Source: Streptomyces sp. ATexAB-D23
GTDB lineage: Bacteria; Actinomycetota; Actinomycetes; Streptomycetales; Streptomycetaceae
Length of the DNA: 64,000 nucleotides
Direction of reading: 5' to 3'
Assembly: GCF_000373645.1 (NCBI RefSeq)
Contig: NZ_KB892002.1
Span: 62,001-126,000 of the forward strand
In this document: in pieces, positions 1 to 8,111 of the stretch
Layout: each line of letters opens with the position of its first letter
Numbering within the stretch: the stretch's first letter is position 1
Made by a program: the position numbers and the translations under genes
The notes under the pieces: model-generated
What the model saw: only the letters and a program-made list of their open reading frames with translations
Told to the model about the DNA's origin: nothing
Database searches by the model: none

Positions 1-2634
1 CTCGCGGACACCCTCATCGCCCTGCACCGCTACCGGGAGGCCGTGCCCGCGCTGGAGCGGGCGGAGGCCTTCGCCGCGCGTCCGGACAACGACTCCGAGG
101 GTTCGTTCATGCCCTCGCGGCCGGATCTCCTCAGCCGTCGCGCCCACGTGGCGGAGGCCGTCGGCGCCCTGGGAGCGGCGGCCGACGCCTACCGTGAACT
201 GCTGGAGCTGCCCGAGGTGTCGACGCGGGCCGCGGCGCGCACGTCGGTGACGTACGGCCTGGTCTCCTGCCTGGAGCGGACCGACCGCCAGTGGGAGGCG
301 TTCGAACTGCTCAGCAACGAGCTGGAACACGCCGAGCAGCAGGGGACGGGGCAGACGCACTCGGTGCCCCTGCGCTGCATGCTCGCCGGGCTGCTGTTCT
401 CCGGCACCGATCCGCGTCTGCCCCGCAGTCTGATGTCGCTGGAGTCGGAGCTGCTGAGCGGCATCTTCGAGATGGCGGGTTCGACCTATCCCTGCGCCGG
501 CGAACTGTTCGTCACCATGGGCGATCTGGAGCTGTCCGAGGGGTACGACGAAGGCGCGGCGGAGTGCTACCGCTATGCCCTCTACGTGTCCGGGGACCCC
601 GAGCACACGCGGCAGCCGGAGCGGCTTCCCGAGCGGCTGCGCGAGCGCATGCTGATCTCGCGGCTGGTGCCGCTGGGAGGTCCCGAGGATCCCGTCTCCT
701 TCGTCCTGGCCAAGCTGCGCGAGCGCATGCTCCGCTCCTTCGCCTCACGCCCTCCGGTGCTGCCGGACACCTGTCTGCTGGCGCTGCAACGGCTGTGCCG
801 CATCGAGCGCGACCCGGAGCGGCGCGGGCGGCTGGCGGACCGGCTCGCAAAGGGGCTGCGCCGCGCACTGGAGCGGGAGCCGCAGGGCACCGTGCGGACC
901 CTGGCGGTGCCGGTGTGCGAGGCGATCGCCGAGGTACGCGGTCCGCTGGTGGCGGCGCGGCTGCTGGAGGAGGTCCTCGACACCTACGACGCCTACGGCC
1001 GGCTCCCGGACCCAGGCCTGCCCCTGGGCCTGGCCGAGCTCCTGGTGTGGACGCCGGGCGGGCACCGGAGGGCCTTCGAGGTGCTGTGGCACCACCGCGT
1101 CCTGCGGCTGCGAGCCCGGGAGCTGCATCCGGTGCTCCAGGACGCGGACCAGGCGGCCGGGCTCGTACTCCCCCTGTACGAGGCGCTGTTGTCCCTGCTG
1201 TACGAATACCGCGAGGACCTGCCGCTGCCCGACGACCGCCCGCCGGGGCTGCTGGCCTTCGACCTGCACGAGGAGGCGAAGGCGCGCGGGATGGCCGAGG
1301 ACCTGGCCCGGATGCCGCTGGCCGAGCCGGTGGGCGTACCGCGGCAGGTGTGGGAGAACGAGCAGCGCCTGCTGTCCGAGCACCGGCTGCTGGCGGGCGG
1401 GCAGCGTCCGGACAGGGCCTGGCTCTGGCGCGGGTACGGGCGGGCGCTGGAGTCCCTGTACGGGGTGCTGGAGCCGGCCGCGCCGGACTACGTGCGGCTG
1501 CGCACCGCGCGACCCGCGGACTCCGCCCAGGCGTTGCGGCTGCTGGACGACGCCGCGCCGGAGGAAGGCATGGTGCTGGCCTCCTACTTCACCGGCGAGT
1601 CGGAGACCTTCTGCTTCGCACTGGCCTCCGGCGAGGACTCGTTGTGGTGGTACCGCATCCCGGTGGGGCGCGGGGAGCTGCACGCCGCCGCGGAGCAGGT
1701 CCGCCTCGTCGTCGACGGCGACCGCTCCGCGTTCCCGCCTGTCCCGCCGATCAAACCGCGGCGGCCGGCCCCGCTGCCCCTGGACGGCCTGGGCGAGCAG
1801 CTGCTGCCGTTCCACGAGTTGCTGGCGGGGCGCGAGCTGCTGTGTGTGGCGCCGCACGGGCCGCTGTCCGTACTGCCGCTCGGCGCGCTGCGGCTGCCGG
1901 ACGGCAGGTACTGCGCCGAGCAGACGGCCCTCGTGTACACCCCGAGCATCTCGGCCCTGGCGGTACTGCGCGCCGCGAAGCCGGCCGGTTCGGGGGCCGT
2001 GCTGTGCGTACGGGTGGCGGCGGAGGAGGATCTACCGGGCAACGGCGACGGGTTCGAGGCCGACGCGCTCCGCCCGGGACCCGGCTGGCAGCTGTCCTCC
2101 CTCGCCGGGACGGAAGCCACTCCCGATGAGGTCCTCACCGGCATCGGACAGGCCGACCTGGCCTACATCGCCTGCCACGGGTACCAGGACCACAGCGATC
2201 CGGAGAACTCCGCCCTGTTGCTCTCCGACGGCACCGACCGCCCCAGCCGGCACACCGATCCCGCTTCGCAGCGGGCCCGGCGGACCTTCCTGCGGGCACG
2301 CGACCTGACCGGCGCGCGCACCCCGTCCCGTGTGGTGCTGCGCGCCTGCTCGGTCGGCTGGCACGAGCCGGACCACCCCGGCGAGGACTTCACCGGCCTC
2401 CCCCGCGCCCTGCTGCGCGGAGGCACCCGCACGGTCCTCGCCCCGATCTGGCGGGTGGACCGCACCAGCTCCGCCGCCCTGCTCGACGAGGTGACCGGCG
2501 CGGTGATGGACGGCCGCCCGCTGTGGCGCGCGCTGTGGGACGCGCAGCGCCGCATGCTCGCCGACCCGGACCGCGCCTACCTGTCCCACCCCTACCACTG
2601 GGCGGCGTTCGTCCCGCTCGGAGACTGGAGCTGA
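1..2634 (+). CDS. CHAT-domain protein with helical repeat N-terminus (5' end outside window)
   Basis: The frame is open from the first base, so the true start lies upstream; 877 codons are visible. The first ~530 visible residues are Leu/Ala/Arg-rich helical sequence of TPR type. The last ~330 residues form a CHAT (caspase-like) domain: the catalytic His lies in the CHGYQD motif (codon at 2176) and the catalytic Cys in LRACSVGW (codon at 2347), followed by a typical GGTRTVLAPIWRVD block and a C-terminal YHWAAFVPLGD. The family is known as cysteine peptidases, often in signalling or conflict systems. The substrate here is unknown; the small gene that follows after one base is the obvious partner. 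The domain call is firm, the biological role is inference. Confidence 0.85.
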   Translation, partial: LADTLIALHRYREAVPALERAEAFAARPDNDSEGSFMPSRPDLLSRRAHVAEAVGALGAAADAYRELLELPEVSTRAAARTSVTYGLVSCLERTDRQWEAFELLSNELEHAEQQGTGQTHSVPLRCMLAGLLFSGTDPRLPRSLMSLESELLSGIFEMAGSTYPCAGELFVTMGDLELSEGYDEGAAECYRYALYVSGDPEHTRQPERLPERLRERMLISRLVPLGGPEDPVSFVLAKLRERMLRSFASRPPVLPDTCLLALQRLCRIERDPERRGRLADRLAKGLRRALEREPQGTVRTLAVPVCEAIAEVRGPLVAARLLEEVLDTYDAYGRLPDPGLPLGLAELLVWTPGGHRRAFEVLWHHRVLRLRARELHPVLQDADQAAGLVLPLYEALLSLLYEYREDLPLPDDRPPGLLAFDLHEEAKARGMAEDLARMPLAEPVGVPRQVWENEQRLLSEHRLLAGGQRPDRAWLWRGYGRALESLYGVLEPAAPDYVRLRTARPADSAQALRLLDDAAPEEGMVLASYFTGESETFCFALASGEDSLWWYRIPVGRGELHAAAEQVRLVVDGDRSAFPPVPPIKPRRPAPLPLDGLGEQLLPFHELLAGRELLCVAPHGPLSVLPLGALRLPDGRYCAEQTALVYTPSISALAVLRAAKPAGSGAVLCVRVAAEEDLPGNGDGFEADALRPGPGWQLSSLAGTEATPDEVLTGIGQADLAYIACHGYQDHSDPENSALLLSDGTDRPSRHTDPASQRARRTFLRARDLTGARTPSRVVLRACSVGWHEPDHPGEDFTGLPRALLRGGTRTVLAPIWRVDRTSSAALLDEVTGAVMDGRPLWRALWDAQRRMLADPDRAYLSHPYHWAAFVPLGDWS

Positions 2635-2635
2635 C

Positions 2636-3133
2636 ATGGCCGGCGACATCCACGCGGAACGGGCGGCCGCCCTGCCGGACCGGACCGCACTGCTCGCGCT
2701 GGAGGAGGTGGCCCACGAACTGGGCCGCACCCACCCCACCGGCCTGACGACCGCGTACCAGGCACAAGACGTCCTGACAGCGCTCTTCGCCCAGGCCGGC
2801 GCCGACTCTCCCCCGCTCCCCCCGGACGACCCCGCGGCCGCCGCCCGCCGCGTGCTGGCCGTACTCGTCCGCGAGGAGGGCGCGCGGAACCTGGTCGAGG
2901 AGGTCCTCGCCGACCCTCCGGAGGACGACCAGATGGGCGGCGACGACCTGGTCACCGACCTGACCGTCCTCGCCGGAGTCATCGCCTTCCTTCGCCTGCA
3001 CGTCACGTTCCGGTTCAAGCACGACGACGGCCGCAACACGGTCGAGTTCGGCCTCGAGAAGAAGCCCCTCAACGACGGCACCCTCGCCGCCCTGGTCCGC
3101 ACGGTCCTCAGCCTGATGAACCGGGAGCCGTGA
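2636..3133 (+). CDS. Hypothetical protein, partner of the CHAT gene
   Basis: This 165-residue protein starts one base after the CHAT stop codon, so the two are almost certainly co-transcribed and probably translationally coupled. I do not recognise the family. It is mostly helical, with a short basic/aromatic stretch near residues 120-140 (HVTFRFKHDD) and no signal peptide or membrane segment. Conserved placement directly behind a CHAT peptidase suggests an adaptor, substrate or inhibitor, but nothing in the sequence proves that. Confidence 0.7.
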   Translation: MAGDIHAERAAALPDRTALLALEEVAHELGRTHPTGLTTAYQAQDVLTALFAQAGADSPPLPPDDPAAAARRVLAVLVREEGARNLVEEVLADPPEDDQMGGDDLVTDLTVLAGVIAFLRLHVTFRFKHDDGRNTVEFGLEKKPLNDGTLAALVRTVLSLMNREP

Positions 3134-3231
3134 GGGGGGTCGCCCGCACAGTGCCCGGCCGGACTCGACGCCGACCACTTCGCGGCTACCGGGGGCCTGC
3201 GGCGTCCGTACAGGGCCCTCGGGCGCCCCGA

Positions 3232-3258
3232 GTGCGGTGAGCGGCACGCTCACCGCAC
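3232..3258. terminator. Perfect 12-bp hairpin downstream of the CHAT operon
   Basis: GTGCGGTGAGCG and its exact complement are separated by the 3-base loop GCA. It lies about 100 bases after the stop of the hypothetical partner gene and just before the antitoxin promoter. A terminator is most likely; an operator role for the antitoxin is possible. Confidence 0.6.
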
Positions 3259-3263
3259 AGAAT

Positions 3264-3273
3264 TGTGTACACA
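3264..3273. promoter_or_regulatory. Palindrome TGTGTACACA, candidate antitoxin operator
   Basis: A perfect 10-bp palindrome 25 bases upstream of the antitoxin ATG. Its core TGTACA is the core described for YefM autoregulatory operators. The gene it would control is frameshifted, so the site may be a relic. Confidence 0.5.
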
Positions 3274-3298
3274 TGGGACACCCGGTACCCCTGGGCGC

Positions 3299-3567
3299 AT
3301 GACGCAGCCGCTACCCACAGAGTCCATCCGCGACGTGCGCGCCCACCTGGCGGAGGTCGTGGAGCGCGCGGACCGCGACGACGTACCCACGGTGATCACG
3401 CGTCGCGGCAAGGAAGTCGCCGCAGTCGTCTCCATCGAGGTACTGCGCAAGTACCAGGCGTGGGAGAGCGCGAAATCAATCGGATCATCGACGAGCGTCT
3501 GGCAAACCCCGCGCCCGGCATCCCGATCGAGGACGTCATGAGGGAGACGCTGGCACGCAGTGAGTGA
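3299..3567 (+). pseudogene. Phd/YefM-type antitoxin, frameshifted; toxin gene deleted
   Basis: From the ATG at 3299 the product begins MTQPLPTESIRDVRAHLAEV, a classic Phd/YefM N-terminus, and is in frame to KYQAWE. It then continues only in the next frame as EREINRIIDERLANPAPGIP and ends ARSE at 3567. Adding one base near 3463-3468 (GAGAGC for an expected GAGGAGC) restores an 89-residue antitoxin, the usual length. A GTG at 3560 overlapping the antitoxin stop begins V-S-E-H-R, like the start of the usual RelE-family toxin, but the similarity ends there and the reading frame runs into a terminator. A dead remnant of a toxin-antitoxin pair is the simplest reading; a sequencing error could explain the frameshift but not the missing toxin. 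Confidence 0.8.
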
Positions 3568-3590
3568 GCACCGAGTCGGCACGGAAGTGC

Positions 3591-3624
3591 GGTGGGGCCG
3601 GACTTACCCGAGTCCGGCCCCACC
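3591..3624. terminator. 14-bp perfect hairpin, probably the original ychF terminator
   Basis: GGTGGGGCCGGACT pairs exactly with AGTCCGGCCCCACC around the loop TACCCG. It lies about 45 bases beyond the relic of the original ychF 3' end at 3669-3686 (read leftwards), so before the element inserted it would have terminated ychF and the convergent antitoxin operon. Confidence 0.8.
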
Positions 3625-3668
3625 GACCAGCATTCTTGACGAAATGCCAGCTTGCGGTAACCAACTCG

Positions 3669-3686
3669 CTACACGTTGAAGCGGAA
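3669..3686 (-). repeat. Left attachment site (relic of native ychF 3' end)
   Basis: Bases 3673-3686 (ACGTTGAAGCGGAA) are identical to 15603-15616 at the 3' end of ychF, in the same orientation. Read on the minus strand, 3686-3669 is TTC CGC TTC AAC GTG TAG, i.e. F-R-F-N-V-stop, the same last residues as the intact YchF but with a different valine codon and stop codon. This is what is expected if the element recombined within the last codons of ychF and replaced its tail. Confidence 0.8.
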
Positions 3687-3790
3687 TGTCTGGGGGTTGA
3701 TCCTGACCTGCGGCGGAGCCCCTTCCAGGGCTTTGACCTGCGGCTTCCTGGTTGGCAAGCGTTGGCTCCCGATGGCCGTTTACGGGTGTC

Positions 3791-3809
3791 CTGCGGACTA
3801 GGTGCGGAC
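3791..3809 (+). repeat. Candidate integrase arm site, left copy
   Basis: CTGCGGACTAGGTGCGGAC matches 15524-15542 at the right end at 17 of 19 positions in the same orientation. Each copy is itself two near-repeats of TGCGGAC spaced 11 bases apart, as expected of accessory binding sites for a tyrosine recombinase or excisionase. Confidence 0.55.
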
Positions 3810-3875
3810 TGGCCGGGGGCTCCGAGGGGGCGAAATCCCTGGCACACCGGCGGGGCCGGCAAGGAGACTGCGTAG

Positions 3876-4148
3876 GTGAGCGACTCCTACCCCTGCCCGT
3901 GCTGCGGGCACCGCGTACTGGCCGCGATGCTCGGCTCATACGAGATCTGCCCCGTCTGCTTCTCGGAGGACGACGGGGTCCAGCTCCGCTGGCCCACTAT
4001 GAGCGGCGGCGCGAACAAGGTCTCCCTGATCGCAGCCCAGCGGAACTACCAGGACTTCGGCGCTTGCGACCAGTTTATCCATTGCACACGGAGTAGCGCC
4101 GACGCTGCCACGCACGCTCTCTGGGCTGGCCCAAATACTCAGAGGTAG
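3876..4148 (+). CDS. Cysteine-rich CPCC family protein
   Basis: The GTG start at 3876 is preceded by AAGGAG at 3861-3866. The 90-residue product has the CPCC family hallmark near the N-terminus (YPCPCCGHRVL) and a second Cys pair (EICPVC), four cysteines that could form a zinc knuckle, then WPTMSGGANKVSLIAAQRNY typical of the family. The C-terminal ~25 residues (after FGACDQF) do not look like the usual family tail and its 3' end overlaps the convergent AIPR gene by 10 bases, so the gene may have been trimmed when the modules were joined. Function is unknown for the family. Confidence 0.75.
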   Translation: MSDSYPCPCCGHRVLAAMLGSYEICPVCFSEDDGVQLRWPTMSGGANKVSLIAAQRNYQDFGACDQFIHCTRSSADAATHALWAGPNTQR

Positions 4149-5872
4149 CCAGCCGCCCCGAGAAGAGATTCCACAAAATCGGAACGCTTCGCGATCTTGT
4201 CCTGCGTGTCGCCAGTACGGCTGGCGTGCTCCTCGAAGTGACCACGAAGAAACTGCAGCTGCCCCAAAAGGAGCTCCGGGGTACTGTGCTGATCATCAGC
4301 GGCAAGTTGCTTGAGCTGCTTCGGGCTACGGACCCGTCGACCCATCAGTTCAGCCACAGCCAGCATAGCCAAGTGAAAGCGCAGGTTGGTTCGCTCGGCC
4401 GCAGGAGCACCGGCGGCCTCAGACGAGAGGAAGGAATCCACCTCGCTCTGAGTCCGCGCAAGCCATAGGTAAACGTTGAGGGGAATGCCGGCGGAGAAGA
4501 TTCGCTTATATTCGGTATCGTCCTTGAGCAAACTGGATGGCCGAGAGCGAGAGTTATGTGGCTGACTGAGCCCCATCGCCATAACAGCCTGAGCCAGCAG
4601 CGGGATACTCACCACTCGACCTGCAGGTCGACCCTGATTCCGGTAGTAATTCTTACGGCGATCATAGAACCAGTCATTTTCCAGGAAATATTTCTCGATC
4701 TGGCGCTGAATTTCATCCGTGGCATGCAATGAAGCAACCGGAACGCTGGTCTGACGGTTCGTGGCTCGAATTACCTTGTCACGGACGCCTGCATCCTCCG
4801 TCACCAGCACCCGGACCTGGAGCAAGCGTTCGAGTGCAGGGTGTTCTGCACCACTAACAGCCAGTTCTTCTAGCGTTCGGTGCAAGGTGTGAGAGGTCTG
4901 CAAGCCATTGACAATTTGCACGTCATCGAGAGAGTGCTCCTTACCCACGGTGGAAACCCGGGAACACACGATGGTGACACCGTTATTAAGCCACCAGAAC
5001 TGAGGAGCGCTATCATCTAGTAGCGAAGCTCGAATCTCGCGATTCACCTCGACTTCGCCTTGATAGTCACGCACATTCCAGTCAAAGATATGGCGCCGCA
5101 GAGAGCCATCCTCATCACGCAAGAATGCCAGGTAGTCTCGAATCTTGACGAGCACAATATGGCTAGTACCATGCGTGATACTTTCCTGGAAGGGGAGTGT
5201 CAAAGTGTAGGAGGGTGCAGAGTTGGCACGCTTCCAGAGTTCCGCCGAACCCAGAAGCTCCACTCTCCCCACTGCACCGGCCATAACCCTGGAGAACTGC
5301 GACTCCAAGTCGCGCGCCTTGATTATAACTTTAGCATTAACCGTTTCGGTGTCCCCGCGCATTACATACGAGAACCGGATTTCAATTTTCGGATGCCTCG
5401 TGGCCAACGCCCGCAATGCGGTACGGAACCGCCCAACCCGCTCAACAACAGAATCATTATAGAGCTGACGCAAGTCCTCTTCAGACGCGGACAAGTCGAG
5501 AAGGCGTCGAGCAGACGAGGAAACCAGATCGAGGGCAGTTTCCGTAAATGACGGAGTAGTCTTGGCCTGGACCATCCAAAGCGTCAGCCGCGTGCCGCGC
5601 TCAACAGTCGTCGCCTTGAAATCTTCCGCGAGGACTTCGCTATCTTCCATCAGCAGTTGTTCACCCAGGAAGACATATACCCCGTCGATAGCCCCGTCGT
5701 CACCTCCTCCGAGAACTCCTGCCTCGATTTCCTCCAGCGACAGCTCGCCGAGAGTCACCGCCTGTTCGCAAGCAAAAACTTCAAATGCTTTGTCATCGGC
5801 GAGCGGGGTCACTCGTTCCTGCTGTCGCTGCTTGAGGAGCTGATCGATGAGAACCAGGTCATTGCTAGTCAT
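4139..5872 (-). CDS. AIPR-family (abortive infection phage resistance) protein
   Basis: This 577-residue protein has the conserved blocks of the AIPR family: FDWNVRDYQG (263-272), FWWLNNGVTIVC (292-303) and VQIVNGLQTSHTL (318-330). The N-terminal part has GGDDGAIDGVYVF (57-68) and VQAK (101-104), a D...QxK arrangement that resembles a PD-(D/E)xK nuclease core; that is my inference. The ATG at 5872 is preceded by GGAG. The gene is clearly less GC-rich than its surroundings and uses many A/T-ending codons, a sign of recent acquisition from a lower-GC source. It stands alone, convergent with the CPCC gene. The family name comes from lactococcal abortive infection proteins; an anti-phage role here is likely but unproven. 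Confidence 0.85.
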   Translation of the reverse strand: MTSNDLVLIDQLLKQRQQERVTPLADDKAFEVFACEQAVTLGELSLEEIEAGVLGGGDDGAIDGVYVFLGEQLLMEDSEVLAEDFKATTVERGTRLTLWMVQAKTTPSFTETALDLVSSSARRLLDLSASEEDLRQLYNDSVVERVGRFRTALRALATRHPKIEIRFSYVMRGDTETVNAKVIIKARDLESQFSRVMAGAVGRVELLGSAELWKRANSAPSYTLTLPFQESITHGTSHIVLVKIRDYLAFLRDEDGSLRRHIFDWNVRDYQGEVEVNREIRASLLDDSAPQFWWLNNGVTIVCSRVSTVGKEHSLDDVQIVNGLQTSHTLHRTLEELAVSGAEHPALERLLQVRVLVTEDAGVRDKVIRATNRQTSVPVASLHATDEIQRQIEKYFLENDWFYDRRKNYYRNQGRPAGRVVSIPLLAQAVMAMGLSQPHNSRSRPSSLLKDDTEYKRIFSAGIPLNVYLWLARTQSEVDSFLSSEAAGAPAAERTNLRFHLAMLAVAELMGRRVRSPKQLKQLAADDQHSTPELLLGQLQFLRGHFEEHASRTGDTQDKIAKRSDFVESLLGAAGYL

Positions 5873-5970
5873 AGCTCCGCCGCCCTTGAAATCTGTTTTA
5901 GGGGATAGAATTTCAGCGCGTCTGCCAGTTTTCGTCCTATCGAGAGGTCAATCCTCGTTCTTTCTGCTCG

Positions 5971-6507
5971 CTACATCTGCAGCCAGCCATCAAGTGAGAC
6001 TTGGGCGCCTCCATCCAGGTGGTGGCTGAGAGCACTTGCCGTGGTGTCTACGAAGGCGTCTGGGATGGCGTTGGCGTCGACCCACCGGACTTGGGAGTGC
6101 TTGCGGGGTTCGCGGTTTTCGGGTTCGCCGGTCCATTCGTGGGCGGCGAAGACGACCGTGAGGAAGCCGTTGGGGGCTTCGACGCCCCAGGCACCGTGGA
6201 TGATGTGGGCGACCTTGAGGGACTCGGGCTTCACCGTGAGGCCGGTCTCCTCATAGAGCTCGCGGACCGCGGTTTCGGTGATGGGCTCGCCAGGCTCGCT
6301 CTTGCCGACGGGGAGATCCCACATGCCCTGGGCGAATTTGGCATTCTCGCTGCGCTGGAGGAGAACGATGCGGTTGGTGGCCTTGTCGTGGACGATGACG
6401 GCCGCGACCAGCAAGGTCATCGATTCGAGCGCCGGCTTGAGGGCCTTGGGCTGGTCGTCGGTCTGCTGGGTCACGGTGTTCCCTTCGTCGGGCGGGTTGT
6501 TGGGCAT
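5971..6507 (-). CDS. NUDIX hydrolase
   Basis: The 178-residue protein contains a full Nudix box between residues 68 and 90: G-x5-E-x7-REL-x-EE-TGL, with REL and EE supplying metal ligands. It hydrolyses a nucleoside diphosphate linked to another group; the substrate cannot be told. It starts two bases after the stop of the upstream regulator fragment (TAA, C, ATG), so the two form an operon, a pairing of helical-repeat regulator and NUDIX gene. An alternative start lies at Met29 (MTLLVAAVIV), where the domain begins. Confidence 0.88.
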   Translation of the reverse strand: MPNNPPDEGNTVTQQTDDQPKALKPALESMTLLVAAVIVHDKATNRIVLLQRSENAKFAQGMWDLPVGKSEPGEPITETAVRELYEETGLTVKPESLKVAHIIHGAWGVEAPNGFLTVVFAAHEWTGEPENREPRKHSQVRWVDANAIPDAFVDTTASALSHHLDGGAQVSLDGWLQM

Positions 6508-6508
6508 G

Positions 6509-7486
6509 TTAGGCGAGGGCCTCGCGGGCGCGGCGGGCGAGATCCGCAGCTCCCGGGATGCGTCGGCGCTGGTAGACCGCGAGGGTGGAGCAGATCGAGG
6601 TGATCGCCTTGCGGGTGCGGTCGGAAGTCATGCCCTCCATGAGGACGAGGGCCTGGGTCCAGGCTGCGACCGCTTCGTCGGCTCGGGCTTGGGCGGCGAG
6701 GCTGTCGCCGAGGTCGGCGTGGGTGAGGGCGTGGACGCGTTTGTACTTCTCCGGGTCCCAGCGGGTGAGCGCGTCGCGGTGCTGCTGTTCCGTACCGATG
6801 TGGTCGGCGAGGTCGGTCAGCGTGCGTGCGGTGTGGCTGGCCACGGTGCCGGCGGCGGGGCCGCTGACGCGGGAGAAGCTGGGCTGGGGACCGTCCTCGC
6901 GCAGGAGTGCGTCTTCTGCGGCGAGGAGAGCACGAGCGGCCAATGGGTTCTCGCCAACGGCTGCGTATGCGCGGGCGTGCGTGATGTGGAGAAGCGCTTC
7001 TGTCTGGCCATCCACGCGGCCGAGGCCGCGGGTGAGGGCGCCTTTGACGAGGTCCACGCAGTGGTGGGGTTGCTTGAGGCTGAGGGATTGATGGGCGAGG
7101 GCGCGCATCATCCAGGCTGCGTGGCCGTGGGGGTCGGCTTCGCAGGCGAGCTGGTAGCCGACCTGGTAGTAGCGCTGGGCAGCGCCTTCGTGGCCGAGGT
7201 CGTGGTGCTTCCACCCTGCGAGGTAGGCGAGTTCGGCGACGGCGCCGAAGGCGGCCTGGCGTAAGGCTTCTGTGGGGAACCGTCCGCGCAGCATGGGGGC
7301 TGCCGTGTCGGCGAGGTAGGCGGTGACTGTGGTCAGGCCGTGCCCGCCGCCGAGCCGTTCGTCGGCGGCGCTGAAGGCTGCGGTGATCTGGCGTACGACG
7401 TCCACGTCCTCCGCCCCGACCACGGACGTGCCGGTGCGGGCGCGGAGCATACGGGCAGTGGCTTCGTGGTCGTATCCGAGCGGCAT
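6509..7486 (-). pseudogene. C-terminal part of a helical-repeat transcriptional regulator, 5' end lost
   Basis: The frame encodes a TPR-like helical region (for example YYQVGYQLACEADPHGHAAW and ALTHADLGDSLAAQARADEA) of the kind that follows an N-terminal HTH in Streptomyces XRE-type regulators. Nothing like an HTH is present. The recognisable sequence begins at GYDHEATARMLRARTG, right after the ATG at 7486. Upstream of that the DNA belongs to a methyltransferase gene on the other strand. Translation from 7486 would give a 325-residue protein lacking the DNA-binding domain. It may still be expressed ahead of the NUDIX gene, but it looks like a deletion product. Confidence 0.6.
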
Positions 7487-8096
7487 GGCGACGCCCGCGG
7501 TGGTAAAGGCCGGCCTCGGTCCCGGCGCCGAGATCCTGGGACGGGACCTGTCCGGCAAGCGTCTCCTGGAGCTGGGCTGCGGCCCCGGCCACAACGTGGC
7601 CCACCTCGCGAAGTACCACCAGGCCCGCGCCACCGGCGTGGACCTGATCGGCCTCCAGGTACGCCGCGCCCGCTCCCACTACGGCCACATCGACGGCGCC
7701 ACCTTCACCGCCGGCCACGCACTGCACCACCTGCAGGCCACCGGCCAGACCTTCGACGCGATCTACTCCATCTTCGGCGCCGTCGGCCTCGTCGCCCCCG
7801 AACTCCTCCTCGCCGCCATTTCCCGACGCCTGAATCCGGGCGGTGTGCTGGCCTTCTCCGTCCCTCACCCGGCACGGGCCGGAAGACATCCATCCACGGA
7901 CGACCGTCCGCGCGAGAACTACGTCACCGTGCCCGACCGCACCCGACTGCCCCTCGTTCGATGGGAGTTCGACGCCCGACGCTGGGGAGCCCACCTCTCC
8001 CGGACCGGCCTGGGCGTCACCTCGGCGGTGGAGCTGCGGCACCCGCGCCGCGACCCGTGGCCCACCACCCTCCTGATCACCGCCCGCAAACGCTGA
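7485..8096 (+). pseudogene. Class I SAM-dependent methyltransferase lacking its N-terminus
   Basis: From the ATG at 7485 the product is 203 residues and begins almost directly at the SAM-binding motif I region (GRDLSGKRLLELGCGPGHN). Motif II (ATGVDLIGLQ), the post-I region and FDAIYSIFGAVG with LNPGGVLAFSVPH follow. Full-length members of this family carry roughly 40-60 further residues in front. The 5' boundary coincides with the truncated regulator on the opposite strand: the two starts share the tetranucleotide CATG at 7484-7487. A deletion that fused two divergent genes head to head is the simplest explanation. The Rossmann fold is mostly present, so activity cannot be excluded. Confidence 0.6.
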
Positions 8097-8111
8097 CCGA
8101 CGGAGGCACCG

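Larger units (their letters stand above)
3625..3875. other. Non-coding left end of the integrated element
   Basis: No gene is seen here. The segment holds the chromosome/element junction with the left attachment repeat (3669-3686) and, 120 bases further in, a candidate integrase arm site (3791-3809). The ribosome-binding site AAGGAG for the first element gene is at 3861-3866. Confidence 0.6.

Noticed and set aside
745..1857. A 370-codon minus-strand frame opposite the CHAT gene
   Set aside because: Gln/Arg/His-rich low-complexity sequence without any family features; antisense shadow of a real gene.
3458..3470. Programmed ribosomal frameshift in the antitoxin gene
   Set aside because: There is no slippery heptamer or downstream structure at the shift, and the toxin is also lost; decay is simpler.
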